Below, piece by piece: positions 1 through 15,000 of a DNA stretch of 64,000 nucleotides. The DNA is from Budorcas taxicolor (taxonomy: Eukaryota > Chordata > Mammalia > Artiodactyla > Bovidae): positions 43,697,272-43,761,271 of the forward strand of contig NC_068910.1 of the NCBI RefSeq assembly GCF_023091745.1, given 5' to 3'. Position 1 is the first letter of the stretch, and each line of letters starts with the position of its first letter. The notes beneath the pieces are model-generated. The model was not told the DNA's origin, searched no databases, and saw only the letters and a list, made by a program, of their open reading frames with translations. A program made the translations under genes and the position numbers.

Positions 1-12
1 GTCACCTTATAG

Positions 13-3000
13 CAGAAGAAGATCTTTATGATCCAAGGTCGCTACCCTGTGATCCGTTGCCTCTTGCGCCAAAGGGGCTGGGTAGAGAAGAAGATGGTTC
101 ATCACTTGGGTACCACTTTGCCACAACCACATAAGGATCTGGACAGCTCAGTAATGGGTGACAGTGACACGACGGAGGAAGGTGAGAAATCCCTCCCTTC
201 CCACAAGCTGCCTGAGTCCCTTTTCTTTGTTTCCCACTGTCCCAGGGTTGAGGCTTTGATGTGGGGCTGAGGGGCAGGGACTGGGGCCTTCCCACACCTG
301 GGCTCTACATCTACAGAGGATGAAGATGAGGAGGAGGCATTCCGGCCACCACAGCTGTTTGACTTTGATGAGTTATTGGAATTTGATGACCTACATGGGA
401 AACACGCTCTGATGGTGAGGACCCAGGGGGCTGGATAGGGGGCTGCTTCTTTCAAGAGAAAGCACTAGAGTCCAGCTTGGTGACCCCAGACAAGCCGTTT
501 TCTAAATCTCAGTTTCCCTATCTGCGGTAAAAACGATCGGTTCTCTAAAGCCTAGGTAGGCCAGTGGAGTGGTGAGTGACACAGATGAGGCTGGCCTGGG
601 ATCAGGACTCTTTGCCAGGCTGTATCAGAAGCTGGCACAATCTCCACACCTGGTAATTCCCCTTTCCAAATAAAACCCCATAGTTCATCTTCCTCCATCC
701 TTGGCAAGTGAAGGTTAGAAGGAAGGACTTAAAAATTTTTGAAAAAGGCTGGTATGTTAGGGAGGATATGTGTGTTGAGATCAAGACACTTGGCTTTGAA
801 TCTTCGTACCACCACTTTCTGAGTTGAACTATGCCAAACTGCCATTATTGTCTCTCAGGTGAGGTTGAGGACTGGCAGTTCCACACGGCCCAACATTGTG
901 AACCTGGGACAAGTCCCTGAGCCTCAGTTCCCTCATCTGTGAAATGGGGATAATGGTAGCACCTACCATATAGGGTTATGGTGAGGATTAAATGAATTGA
1001 CACGGAAAGCTTAAGCACAGGCCCTGGCACATGGTGTTACTGGTTATCAGTAATCCTTCTTCCCAGCGTTCTAGGAAGGATGGGGAGAAGTGGAGCTCAC
1101 GAGAAAACCTTTGTCACATGCTCTGTGACCATCAGCTTAGAGTCACTGCCCTGCCACTAAGTCACTAATGACCAAGACCCAGAACAAGGTGTGGCATTCA
1201 GTTGTGGGCTTTAGTCACAGCCTAGGGGCACCTGGTTGAAAGAGCTGCAAGCCTGCCTGCTCTCTGCTCACCAGCATGTGCCCCAAAGGGAAGAGATGTC
1301 TTTTCTTAGCTTACAAAAAGATGACGTGAGCTAGAGGACCCCTTGGAAGGATATTTTCCCTCCATTCACCCACCTGGCTCAGCATGGTGGGGAGAAGCTT
1401 CCTCAGACCTCGTGGTGCCCACATCAACCTTCCCTGTCTCCTCCCCTCTCCCCAGTCACGTATGGTTCGGAACGAGATCCCCTACTTCATCTGGACTACT
1501 CGTCGGGACATCCTGGACTGTCGCTTCCTCTCCAAGGATCAGATGATAAACCACTATGCTCGGGCAGGCTCCTTTACCACAAAGGTGAGCTCTTCAGAGC
1601 GCAGGCATGGCAACTGCCAACCCCCGCCAGCTCTTGGGCTGGCAGTCCCTTTTTCTGCTCTCCTTGTCAGTGAGAGTTCTCAGGAGGTGGGGAGGTACGT
1701 GATTCAGTGGGATTTGGACACCTGGGTTCAAATCCAACCTGTGCAGCATGTCGGGCTCATATAGACATGCTGACTAAAATAGACTCCAGGAGCCAAATGG
1801 GGTCTGGAGTAAGAACAAACACCATGGCCAACGATTGTGAGCAGGAGGACCCTTCTCTCCTAAGCAGAGACTGTCTGGCTGATGGTTCTATTATATCTTG
1901 TCTTGGTTAACTGACTTCACCTCTCTGAGCCTCAGGCTCCTCTTCTTTAAGTGAGAATTCCAGTAAGACCTATCCTCTAGGGTTACGGCAAGAATGATAG
2001 GCTTTATAATTGGGACCTGCTGCTCTATTATTAGTGTGGACTGGGAAGGATTCCTCAAAGAGGCAGGTTTTTAAGGATCCAAAGGGTGGCTTGGAAGGAT
2101 GCGGGGCATTCTGGACAGAGGGAGCCACATGAGCAGCACGTGGAGGTGAACATGAGCCTAGCAAGTGGGGCAGAGGCTCTGAGCCTGTCCACGCAGCATC
2201 CCCTTGAGCTCTCTGGGTGGGTGCCCAGTGTGGAGAGTCCCTTGGAGGCCCCCTGGGCAAGTCCCACCCAGCCCCCTCAGCAGCTGACTCCATAGGTGGG
2301 TCTGTGTCTCAATCTCCGGAATTTGCCGTGGTTCGATGAGGCTGATGCCGACTCCTTCTTCCCACGCTGCTACCGCCTGGGGGCTGAGGATGACAAAAAG
2401 GCCTTCATAGGTAAGGAGATACCAGCCCCATGCCTAGCCCCTCAAGCCAAAGGAGGAGGGCTAAAGCCCTGGCTGGTGTTGGAGAGCAAAGGGCCTCTTT
2501 CATGCCCTCATGTGTCCCAGCAGATTTCCGTCTCCATCCCCAACCCTCATCTTTCCCTTATGTGCCTCTCTTAATGAGGCCCCTACCTTGGTCACCCCAG
2601 ACCTCCAGAAGAGCTGACGTAGTTTATCTTATTTTCTAGAGCAGGTTCTAAAAGTTGGTCACCTAGTTGAGTTTGGAATCCAGAATAAGTTCCAACCCCC
2701 TGTCAGATTCCACTGACTAGATCGGGTTCCAAGTCTAGTTCCAAGAAAAGTTTCTAGACTTTGGGGCTCACAGACAGAGTAGGCTCCAACTCCAGCACAC
2801 GCTCTAAATTCAGGTCAGAATTTGGATCCACATTAGACTCTAGGTTTAAATTCGTCTCCAAATCCTTTATAGATTTGGGGCCAAAGTCTGGTTCTCAGGC
2901 TAGAATAAGTATTAAAAGTGGATCAGGACATTGTAAATCAACTATACTTCAAATAAAAAAAATAGAAAATCACACACATGCACAATTAAAAAAAAAAAAG

Positions 3001-6000
3001 TGGATCAGGAACAGAGGAGGAGAAATCAGACAGCAGAACCAAGCAAGATTCTGAAGGTGGAATATGAGCCAAGTCAGGTCAGATTCTGGGGCTCGTTCCA
3101 CAGTTGAAACAGAAGCCAGGTTCTAAGTGGGGTAGAGCCAGAAGCGGTAGTCAGGTTCCGGATCCAAAGTGGGACAGGTCATGATCAGGTTCCGGAACCA
3201 GAACAGGCCTGGAGCCTAGGGGCTGAGGAGGGTATCCCCTGCCCCGGGAGCAGAGGACTTCTGGCTGACAGCTGCCCGCAACGTTCTCAAGCTGGTGGTA
3301 AAGTGCGAGTGGAAGTCAAACTCTGTCGATGAAGGAGAGGCCCCAAGTAAGTACTGTGGTCACTTCTGCTCCCCTAACCATTGATCCTCCCACCCAGCAC
3401 ACCTCACCCATCTGTCGTGGTATTTTTCTCATCCGTCTGCCCATCCACCACCCCTTCCTACCCACTCTTCCATACATCTCCCCTTCTCTCTGTGCACAGT
3501 CTGTTCATCCATCTGCTTACCTACTTACCCACCCATCTCACATTCACCTACCCATCCACACATCCATCCATTCATCCTTCCCCCGACTGTCAATCTGTTC
3601 ATTCACCTACTTTTGTCAACTCCACATTGCCTATTCATCCCCTCCACCTTGCTGCCTATCTACCTACTTATGCTTCCACAGACCCGCCTCCCCATCCATG
3701 TACTTCTTTTCCATCCTGCCATCCACCACTTAATCTATCTTCTGGCCCATCCACTCATCATTCTTCTGTCACGCCCACCCACTTACCCACATGTCTTCCT
3801 ATCTGTTTGTTAATTGGCCTACTGCCTCGCTCAGTCCTCCAATGGGCCTGGCATGTGGCAGAGTGCTCTAGAGAGGACAGACTTAAGAGGACATGGTCCA
3901 TCCCTGCCTGTGGGGAGCTCAGATCTGTGAGGAGAGGCAGCAGTAAAACCATGTAGTTTCATGTGGTCTGAGGACCCCTCGTGCCATGTGAAGGGGGACC
4001 CAGAGAGTCTCTCCCTACTTGTCGACTCAACCAGTTGCTGGCCCTTTCCCTTTCTGGACTTAGCTCCTACCTCAGAGCTTCCATCCTGTATCCCAGAGTC
4101 CTATCAGCCAGAGTTCCCAGAATTCTTCAGGGATTTGGTGAAATGAGAGGCAGCTCTGCTGTGAGCAGAAAGTCCCTGGCTCTTCCAGAGGGAGACCTCC
4201 CCATGGCTGTCTCCTGGGTGTGTCAGGAGCAGGGGCTCAAGCGGCCTCAGGTGTGTCAGAGCTCCCAAGCACAGAGAGGCTGCAGGTGTGTCTGCTGGGA
4301 CTCTAGGTGCTGAGATGCTTTGGGGACATTTAGGGTGGAGCCCAAATGAATGACAGGTCCTGCACAGTGAGGGGCAAGGACGCGCACTGAGGCCACAGGT
4401 GAATTTAGAACAAAGCCCCAGGTGAGTGGCAGGTCCCACAGCAGTAGGGGCTGCAGGTGTATTTCAGGTGAAGTCACAGGTAAGTGACAGGCCTTGGGGC
4501 AGTGGGAGCTGTGGAGTGTGGGATAGTGACAGCCCCCACCTCTACCCCATCTTTTCAGGAGACAAGCAGCCAAAGAAACAGGAGAAGAAGCCAGTGTTGG
4601 TGTCCCCAGAGTTTGTGGACGAGGCTCTGTGTGCCTGCGAGGAGCACCTTAACAACCTGGCACATATGGACATCGACAAGGACGTGGAGGCCCCGCTCCA
4701 CCTGAGCCCTGAGGGCTGGTCCCTCTTTCTCCAGCGCTACTACCAAGTGGTCCAGTGAGTGCCTCTGCAGCCCAGGCCATGGGGCGTGCTCTCGGGCAGC
4801 TTTCATGCTCCCAGCTGAGGGTCAGGGACAGAAGCTCTCTGTCGAATACCCACCGCCCCCAGCTTCCCCCCAGTCTCACTGTTTTCATTCGCTCTACTAT
4901 TCTCCTCCAGAACCCTCAGGAGTTCTCACTGGCTTCATATTAGGGTCCAAACTACTCTTCCCCAGATCTCGGTGTAGCATAGTCACTAAAATCATGGCCT
5001 GTGTTGTCAGACAGATCTGAGTTCAAGTTCTGCCTTTGCTCTTTCCAAGCTCTGTGACCTTGGGAATCTCACTAACCTATCTGATCTTTGCTTTTCTCAA
5101 ATGCAGAATAGGTTTAAAAATAATGTTCTGCCTCAAAGGTGGGATTAGACAGGATAATTTTTATGATGTGCTCAGCATTGACTCATAGTATTCCTTCACA
5201 AAGTAAGACTCGGTTAAGTCATTTAGATTTTATCCTGGAAGCCAGCATTTTGCAAAGCCTATGATATAGCATGCTAGTTCTATATGCTGAAATGGAGTTT
5301 ATGAAAAAAAGGGTTTTGTGGTCAGTCACATTTGGAAAACACTGGGTTGAACAAAGTTAAAATAGGTTTCCTTGATGCAGGACTTTTCAGAAGATGGTGT
5401 AAACTCCCAAGAGGGACAGAGTGTGCAGTGTATCCTGTACTTATGTGACCCCAGCCCCCTGCCCCAAGAATGCTTAGTGGTTGTATTTGCAGGACACATT
5501 TTGGGGAAGGGTTCTTAAGCAGAGGAAAGGAGTATTGAAATGGGCCTGGGCCTGTTGTAGGGAGATGCTGTTCAGTACAGTGTGCAGGAAAAACTGGCAG
5601 GAAAAGGGCCTGAAGGCAAGAAAACACTCAGCATTTACTGAGCCCTTCCTATGTGCCAGGCATCATGCCAGACCCCAGAAATGAAGCAAAATCCGTGCCC
5701 TCAGGAGCAGACAGCTCAAGGTGGGAGACTTGGAGCAAGTCAGGGGGAGGGCTAAAGGCCTCAGGTGGCATGGTGTTAGAATAGAAAGGAACAGACAGAT
5801 TTAATGATTGATAGGGGAGACTGAAGAACTAGTAAATGAACTTTGAAACCCACATCATTGATGAATAATTCATTTGTATCTTTTTTTAAACATTAGAGAA
5901 TGAAAACTAGGTGATCCCGTACTTTCCCCTTAGCTGCCAGCAAACATAAAGCTGCCCTTCTGAAATTAAGAATCACTGGGGGACTTCCCTGGTGATCTGG

Positions 6001-9000
6001 TGGCTAAGACTCCAAGCTCCTGATACAGGGGGCCATGGTTCAGCCCCTGGTTAGGGAACTAGATTCCACATGCTGCCGCTAAAAGAGCCCACATGCCACA
6101 GTGAAAGCTAGTAAAACCGAGTACAGCCAAATAAATTTAAAATATTAAAAAAAGAAAAAAAGAATCGTCAGGACGGAGTTATAAGAGTCGGTGGAAATCA
6201 TGTCAGTCCTTTGCATTTCTGGATGTGGGGCAAGTTGAGGGCTGAAGGAACCTCTCAAAAGCAGGATTAGGAAATTTCCCTGGTCATCCAGTGGTTAAAA
6301 CTCTGCTTCCAGTGCATGGGTTGCAGGTTCAATCCTTGCTCAGGGAACTAAGATCCCACATGCTACATGAAGCAGTCAAAAAAAAAAGTTAATGAAAAAA
6401 ATCAGGATTACATAAAATATTACCTCATGTAACATTGTACTGAATTGTTAGATTATTAACATTAATTAAGTCAATATTTATTGCTACTTCTCAGCTTTTA
6501 AAAACAAATCCACAACTCACCAGCCAGGCTTTTTTTTTTCCCGTCCCCTGACCACCAGGTCCACTTTCCACAGAACTACTGGGTTTTTTTTTTCCACTAA
6601 ATATAAAATCATCCTGTCGTGTTGAATATGCTTTTTCAAATTGCACGTGTCCGTGCCACTGCCATGTGACACTTTCCTGGGCCAGATCACAGATTTGCTC
6701 AGTATATTCTTTATGGCCATGGCCACAGAAACATTTCCAGCAAACCTTGTGGAAATAGAAGAGCCAGGATTCATGTGTGAAAAGGAGGCCTTGCCCAAGA
6801 CCCCTCCATCTTTTTGTCCTTGTTCCCAGCACTGCCCAGCTGCCACTGCTATGCCAGCCTTACTAACAGAGATAAGTTCTCTGTGGCTGGAGACATCTAA
6901 GAGGCTCCAGCCTCTTTAACATCCGAGAGATGTTAAAAGAGAGGTTACCATCTAGCAGAGGCTTCCTTCCTGTTCAGTCAAAAGAAAAGAAATGGGAGAG
7001 TTTGGCTGAGGCTGCCAACCTGCGATATTTTGTGACTTGGTTTAGTTGAGGACATTTCGTGTCATGTAGGGATCAGGTTCCTCTTTGTCCCTGAACTCTT
7101 ATCCATACAGCCCAGTCGCTGCCAGAGACTTCCTTATCCAATCATTCATTCATTTAACAAACTTCTAGGGAGAACCTAATAAGTGCTGGGGTACTACTTG
7201 GGGACAGGAGTATAACAGAGAATAACAACTATAGAAAGTATTCCTGGTCTCATGGAGCTTGCATTCCAGTGAGCAGAGACAGGCAATGACCAAATAAGTG
7301 TAGGTGTCAGGTGGTAAGTGACGGGAAGAGAAATCTAGGAGATGTATGATATAGTTGTGCAAGAAAAGAATTAGATGAGGAAGGGGCCTGCCTATCCACC
7401 AGTGTTAGGTTAAAGATTAAGAGAGGAGTGAACCGCCAAAAACACTTGTGGATGAAAGATTCAGGCAGGCTAGAGTTTGCATCCTGGCTCAGCGTCTTAA
7501 CTCAGTGTGTGGCCTTGGGCACATCATTTAACCCTGCAAGCTTCAGTTTATACTTCTCTAAGATGGGATCAATAACATCTCCCTAAAGATGGATTAGTGA
7601 TAATGTATGTAAAGCCCTTGGCACAGTGCCTGGCATGTAGAGGTGTCTCATCATTTGATGCTGGTGTGATTAAATTCTGCCAAAGAGCAGATTTAATATA
7701 ATAGAGAGAGAGGTGGTGGCAGAAGGTGGAGTATTGGAGTCGGAGGGGTTACGGTAGGTAGAAGTCCCATTCCAGCAGTTGGGGACGATGCCCTGGGCAG
7801 GGTGGATCTGGGGCGCAGCCTGAGGGTGGGGGTGGAGGATTGGGAGAGCCCTGTCTGGGTCTCAAGGGGAAGGGTGTGACCAAAGCTGGTGGGACCATGG
7901 CCAGGGGGCTTGTGTCTCCCCTTGCCTTGTTCACCAGGATGCCCCCAGGCCCAGCCCTGTCCAAGTCCCATCATCTCCCCACAGCGAGGGGGCAGAACTC
8001 AGGTACCTCGACACTCAGGTCCAGCGCTGTGAGGACATCCTGCAGCAGCTGCGGGCTGTGGTGCCCCAGATGGACATGGAAGGAGATCGCAACATCTGGA
8101 TCGTAAAGCCGGGAGCCAAGTCCCGTGGACGAGGTGGGGGTCTGCCCCTGCTACCTGTACCAGCACCCTACACCCTCCCCAACCAGAGGCTTGGGAGGTT
8201 AATAGTACAGCCTCTGTTGGAGCCAAACTGCCTAGGTTCGAATCCCAGCTCTTCTACTGATGATCTGTGTGACCTTGAGGAAGTTATATCACCTCTTTGA
8301 ACCTCAGTTCCCTCATCTGTGAGAGTTGATGATAATACCTCCTATGAGGCCAGGATTAAATGAGGTAGTGCATGTACTGCTCAGCACGGTGCCAGGCACA
8401 GTAGCCACCCCATGAATGCTGGCTGCTGTGATGATGATAGGGCTTCCCTGGCAGCTCAGCAGTAAAGAATCCGCCCGCCAATTCAGGAGATATGGGTTCA
8501 GTCCTTGGGTTGGGGAAATCTGCTGGAGAGGGAAATGGCAACCCACTCCAGTATTCTTGCCTGGGAAATCCCATGGACAGAAAAGCCTGGCGGGCTACAG
8601 TCCATGGCTTCGCAAGAGTTCGGACATGACTTAGCAACTAAACAACATGATGATACCAGCGCCTCCTCTCCTGCCCTGAGAGTTTAGGTTAATGCTTTAG
8701 GCAGGCCTGGTGGTACTCACTGCAGTTACTTGCCGTCTAAGGGCTCTCCGATTTGACTTATGCATCCTTGTGAGGTGTAGAACAGTGGTTAAGGGTGTGG
8801 ATGCTGAGAGCTGAGCCAGACTTCCTTGGTTCAAACCCAAGCTCTGCTCCCTAATATTTGAAAGACCTGGGGCAGGTCAGTTAACCTCTTCTGTGCCTCA
8901 TTTTCATCCTTGGTAAAATGAAGCCAATAATACCTACCCAAGAGGATTACATGAGTACAATATGGAAAGTGCTTCGATCCTATACTTTTAGAGTAACTGC

Positions 9001-12000
9001 TATGTAAGTGCTGTAATTTTTAGCCACTATTTTGACTGCTCAGCATGAATGGAATTTGAACAGGGCACCCAGCAGGCTGGGATGGTGCATCAGCCCAGCC
9101 TTTAAAAGATCGTTAAGGACTTCTAAGATGTAAAAAACAGACTTTTGGCAGCGGATCACCCCACATACTGCCCTTGGGAGAATTTGTTCATGTCCTAGTG
9201 AAGCTGTCGCAGCTTCACACACTGTGGGACACTCTCAGGATGTCTCTCTAAAACTAGCATCATAGTCTTTTCTTCTTCTATGTTGGAAATCGTTTTGTTG
9301 GTCTTTTCCAGGTTTGAAAATACATATTTGTTATTAAAACAAGACCAGACAGTACAGAAACGTGGAAGAAACTAAGGGCACCTTTGATTTCACTGGGATA
9401 ACTACTGTTTACCTTGTGGTGTGTTTCTATACTCTCGTCTATGCGTGTTGGGTGTATGTGTGTTTTATTCTAAATAACAGCATACTATGTAGCTTCCTTT
9501 TTTCATTATTTATCTTTTCATATCAGTGAGTATTACTTACTGTTTTTCACCTTTATTTTTTCTTAATAGATCTTAGAGGTCACTCCATTTCCATACATCT
9601 AGATCTGCTTCCCCCTGCCCCCCATTTTTAGTTTATTGTTGGAGTCACTTTCAAACATACACAAAAGCAAAGAGAACAGTACAGTGAGTTCCAGTGTATT
9701 TCAACATTTTCTCTCCATTTTTAGTAAAACTTGATTGAAATATGTATACAGTCCCCTTCATTGACAAGGGCACACATTGGGAATATACAACTCAGTGACT
9801 TGTCACATAGGGAACACACTCGTGGAAACAGCATCCAGATTACAAAGTAAAACATTACCTTTACCCTAGAGGGCCCTGTGCTACCTCCTGGTCTCTGCCT
9901 CCCTGCAGTGGAAGCCCTTATTCTGACATATAATACCATAGATTAGTGTTGCCTGTTTTTGAAATTTTATATAAAAGTACAGTATATACTTTCCGACCTC
10001 ATTCTATCTTATAGCTGCACAGTCTAATCTTGTTTATATGTACTCTCATGGTTTTACTTAATCCTTTTCTGATCGATATTTAGATGGCCATCAGTTTTTT
10101 CCCTATTTATTTGATTATTTATTGGTTAATTGCTGTTAGCAACACTGATGAATATCTTGTGCGCATATCTTTCCATTTATAGTAGTTTTTCCACTTATTT
10201 CTTTAGGATAAATTCCTAAAAGTGAAATTGCTGGGTCAGAGGTCATGAACAGTCTCAATCTGTGGCTACACAAGTCATCATCATATTGGGAATATTAGTC
10301 ATCAGTCTGGGCTTTTGGGAAAGAATCTGGCCTGGGAACCAAGCATAAGTTGTTCTGTGCCATTGGCAGGCAGTCAGACTGTTTGGAGGACCAAGCAGTG
10401 AAGAAATAAGATTGATTTTTGAGTGTAGGTGTCTGTCTGCAGTGTGATTCTCACTGTAGACCCTTGAACAGCATGAATGAACTGCATGGGTCCACATGTA
10501 AGCAGATCCTTTCACTTTGTACCTACTTTAGTACTGCATGACCTATGGTTGAACCTGTGGATGCAGAAACATGGATACAGAGGACCTACTGTAAAGTTAT
10601 ACAATAATTTTCAACTGTTCAGAGGGTTGGCACTGCTAATCCCTGTGTTGTTCAGCTGTATTTATCAGCATTAAAACGCCTTAATTAGCGTAAGATGCTT
10701 AACTTCACTTGTTATAAAACAGATAAAATTAAAAGATACCATTCTACCTAGGAGAATGGCAAAAATAAATCATCAACAATGTCGGTAGTATGTGGGCAAA
10801 CACACAATCTCATACACTCTTACTCGGAGTGCAAGTTGGTAGAACATCTTTGTTCTGTAAAGTGAAAAAATGTACAAACCCTTTTAGCCAACAAATCTAT
10901 AATTAGAGATGTTTTTCACAGGTAACTAATAATGATGATGAGTTAACATTTACTGAATGCTCACCAAGTGCCAGGCACTGTTCCAGTTCCTTAGGATGTT
11001 TAAATGCATAGAATGCTGTGCAGCTGAGGCACACACAGACTCTGCCATAACTTGGGTGCCCATCCATAGGACCTGGAAGCAGCACCTGGCTTCTTTGGAT
11101 CAGGAGATGTGTGTTGTTGTTGTTGTTTTTAAATTGTGTACCCTTTTGTACTGCCTGCTTTTTGCCTCTGCTCTTTTATATTTTGTTGTTACGAAAAACT
11201 AATCAAAGTCATATATGTATATGGTTTTAAAAAGACCCAATACTGTTTAAATTTTTATATGTACATATATTCCTTTCCATCATCAAAACTGGTTAATTAA
11301 AAAAAAAAAAAATCCTTGGCAGATTCTCAGCTTTCCCAAAGAGAACATGGAGAAAGGCAGACTTACCCACTCGGGCCTGTCAGTCCTTAGGGAATGCGAG
11401 CTTAGGATGAACTGTTCATAATCCGCTAGCCCATCTCCCAGCTGAAGCCTGGCCTCACCCCTAACCAGCCCTGTTTCCCCCTTAGGTATCATGTGCATGG
11501 ACCACCTGGAGGAAATGCTGAAGCTGGTGGACTGCAACCCCATGATGATGAAGGACGGCAAGTGGGTGGTGCAGAAGTATATCGAGCGGCCCTTGCTCAT
11601 CTTTGGCACCAAATTTGATCTGAGGCAGTGGTTCCTGGTGACCGACTGGAACCCACTTACTGTGTGGTTCTACCGTGACAGCTACATCCGCTTCTCCACA
11701 CAGCCCTTCTCCCTGAAGAACCTGGACAAGTGAGCACCCCCCCCTCCCCCCGCCCTCAGCCCCCTCAGTCCCATGAGCTCCTAATCTAATCTGGGAGCTG
11801 GCAAGGAACAGTGCTTCCAGTGCAGTACTGGGCTCCGAACACAGCCTCTGCAGGCAGGCAGGCCCATCCATCCACCCATCCTTCCACCCAGCAGATGCCT
11901 ACAGCACGTGTACCCTGAGCCATTCACCATTCTAGGCGCTTGGGACACAGTAGTGAATGAAACAAACCCAGCCCTCAAGAGTTCACATTCCAGCAGGGAG

Positions 12001-15000
12001 AAACAGACAAGCCGTGAACATAATCAGTAAAATCATCAATGGGTTAAAAGGCGATATGTGTTATGAGAGAAAAGATGTAGAGCAGGGTAAAGGGGGATCC
12101 GGAGAAACAGAGAGGCAGCATTCACTTGGGGGTGAGAGGAAGCCTGTGGAGCCCTGGATTCAAATTCCTGTTTTGCAGCTTCCAAGCTCTGTGACTTGGG
12201 TCGAGTGGAACCCTGTTTAAGCATCAGTCACCACCATCTGTAGAATGGAGCCAGTGACACGGAGCTCAGAGCTGTTGGTTAACTGAATGCTTGCGTGTGA
12301 CGAACGCCAAGCACTTCATGTATATTATCTCAGACGTTCATGAAAACCTGGCCAAGTGGGTACTGTTACTACCCCCATCTTTTACATGTTGAAAGAAGCA
12401 TGCAGGTTAAATGAGTTATATAGGATTTTACCAGTCAGCAATGAAGCCAGGACTTGAGTGCATGTCTTGGTGATTACAGGCCCTGTACTCTGAGCTACCT
12501 TCTTCCAGGCACTGGGAGAGTTAACTGTGACACTGTCACAAAGCACTTGGCACTGTGGCCCCATATTTAGTACCCTCAGAGAGGCCCTGAGCACAGACTG
12601 GCAGTGGTCCTAAAAGATGGTGATGAGGATTTTGCCACCTCAAGCTGCACAGTTTGGTGTGGGCAGGACTGGTTCCGGGGTTTGCCTGCCCTCCCCATGT
12701 CTGGGTGGGTGGGGCGAAGGGAGCCAGCCCTCAGCTTCCTGCTCTCTGTCCCAGCTCTGTGCACCTGTGCAACAACTCCATCCAGAAGCACCTGGAGAAT
12801 TCATGCCACCGGCACCCACTGCTGCCCGCAGACAACATGTGGTCAAGCCAGAAATTCCAGGCCCACCTGCAGGAGACGGGGGCCCCGAACGCCTGGTCCA
12901 CTGTCATCGTGCCTGGCATGAAGGCCGCAGTGATCCACGCCCTGCAGACCTCCCAGGACACCGTGCAGTGTCGGAAGGCCAGCTTCGAGCTCTATGGTGC
13001 TGACTTTGTGTTCGGTGAGGACTTCCAGCCCTGGCTGATCGAGATCAATGCCAGCCCCACCATGGCACCCTCCACAGCTGTCACCGCCAGGCTCTGTGCC
13101 GGTGTGCAGGCAGACACCCTGCGTGTGGTCATCGACCGGCGACTGGACCGCAACTGTGACACAGGGGCCTTCGAGCTCATCTACAAGCAGGTGAGGTGGC
13201 CAGGCCCAGGCGGGACCCAGGGAGGCCTCCCTGTAGTAAAGCTCAGGGCTCTGCAGTCACACAAACCCAGTTTGGGTCCTGGTCTTGCTGCAGTGACTGG
13301 GTACAGCCACTCCACCCTCTTGAGCCCCCATTTTCCTGTCTGTAAGATGGTCATGCTGTTACCATCTTTTTCCTGGGGTTTGGGGGATGAAATGAGTCAG
13401 TGTGTTGGATAATACTTCTAGAGGCTGGTAGCATACTGTTATAAGCATAGACTCTGAAGCCTTCCTGGATTCAAATCCCTGCTCAAATAAATAACTTCCT
13501 CTTCCATGAGGTTCCAGTAAAACAGCAGCCCTCAAAATTATAGAAGCTCTACTGTTAACCAAAAGGCCTTGCAGGTCTGTCTTTTCACTCAAAATGTGTT
13601 CAAGACTGAATCTTGAGACCTATAGGTATACTCTTGGGATGCTTAAAAGATGTGTAGCTGCCTTAAAGGGCCTAATAGGCATGGCTTGGATTTCTCTGAA
13701 GTTTTCTGTTTGTTTTTTTGTGTGTCTTTTTAGATATCATTGACATACAACATTTTTAGTTTTAGATGTACAACATAAACAGTATTTACAAATTTGAAAA
13801 GATCACCACCATAGGTCTAGTTAACATATATCATCAAACAGTTACAAGAATTTTTTTCTTGCATGAGAACTTTTAAGATCTACTTTCTCAGCAACTTTCA
13901 AATATACAACATTATTAACTATAGTCATGATTCTATACATGACTTATATATTTGTAACTGAAAGTTTGTAATTTTTTATTCCCTTCACCCATTTTGCCCA
14001 CCAATCAGCTATCTGTTCTCTGTATCAGTGAGTTCAGTTTGTTTTTTATTTTAGATTCTGCATATAATTGAGATCATACGGTATTTGTTTTTCTCTGACT
14101 TATTCAACTTAGCATAATACACCCATGGTCTGTCCATGTTGTCACAAATGTCAAGATTTCATTATTTTTGTTTATTTTTTTGGCCGCTCCACAGGGGATC
14201 TTAGTTCCCCAACCAGGGGCCAAATCTATGCTCCCTGTAGTGGAAGCGTAGGATTGCCAGGGAAGTCCTGAGATTTTCTTCTTTTTAATGGCTGAGTAAT
14301 ATTCCATCATATATTTACAGGTACACATTTTCTCTGTTCATCTGTCAGTGGATGCTTAGGTCAATTCCATATGTCGGTCATTATAAATAGAGCTGCCATG
14401 AACATGGGCTTGCAGATATCTTTTCAAATGGTTTTTCATTTCTTTTGGGTAAATACCCATAAATGGAATTGCTGGATTGTATGGTAGCTCTGACATTAAC
14501 TTTTTGAAGAACATCCATACTGTTTTCCATAGGTGGGCACACCAATTTACCTTTCCACCAACCTGCAAAATTTCCCTTTTCTTTACATCCTTGCCAACCC
14601 TTGTAATTTTTTGTCTTTTGGATGATAGCCATTCTGCCAGGTGACAGTGATATCTCATTGTGGTTTTGATTTGCATTTCCCTGATGATTAGTGACGTTGA
14701 GTACCTTTTAATGCACCTGTTGCATGTATCTGTATGTCTTCTTTTGAAAAATGTCTATTCAGATCCTCTGTCCATTTTTTAATCAGATTGTCTTTATATA
14801 TTTTGGGGACCTCCGTGGCAATCCAGTGGTTAAGACTTCACACTTCAGTGCAGGGTGTGTGGGTTGGATCCCCAATTGGGAAAACTAAGATCCTGCATGC
14901 CTCATGGCATTGGCGGGGGGTGGGGGAGGGGAGGCGGAGATTGTCTTTATATCTTTGTATGTTATTAACCTCTTACAAGTGATTTGCATTTTTTCCCATT

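Noticed and set aside
3381..3956. 191-codon open frame on the plus strand
   Set aside because: It is produced by the decayed CATC/CCAT simple repeat in TTLL3 intron 5.
8440..8645. tRNA-like sequence
   Set aside because: It is the tRNA-derived head of a Bov-tA SINE; the cloverleaf is decayed and joined to the SINE body, and the other GCTTCCCTGG...GCTCAG copies are the same.
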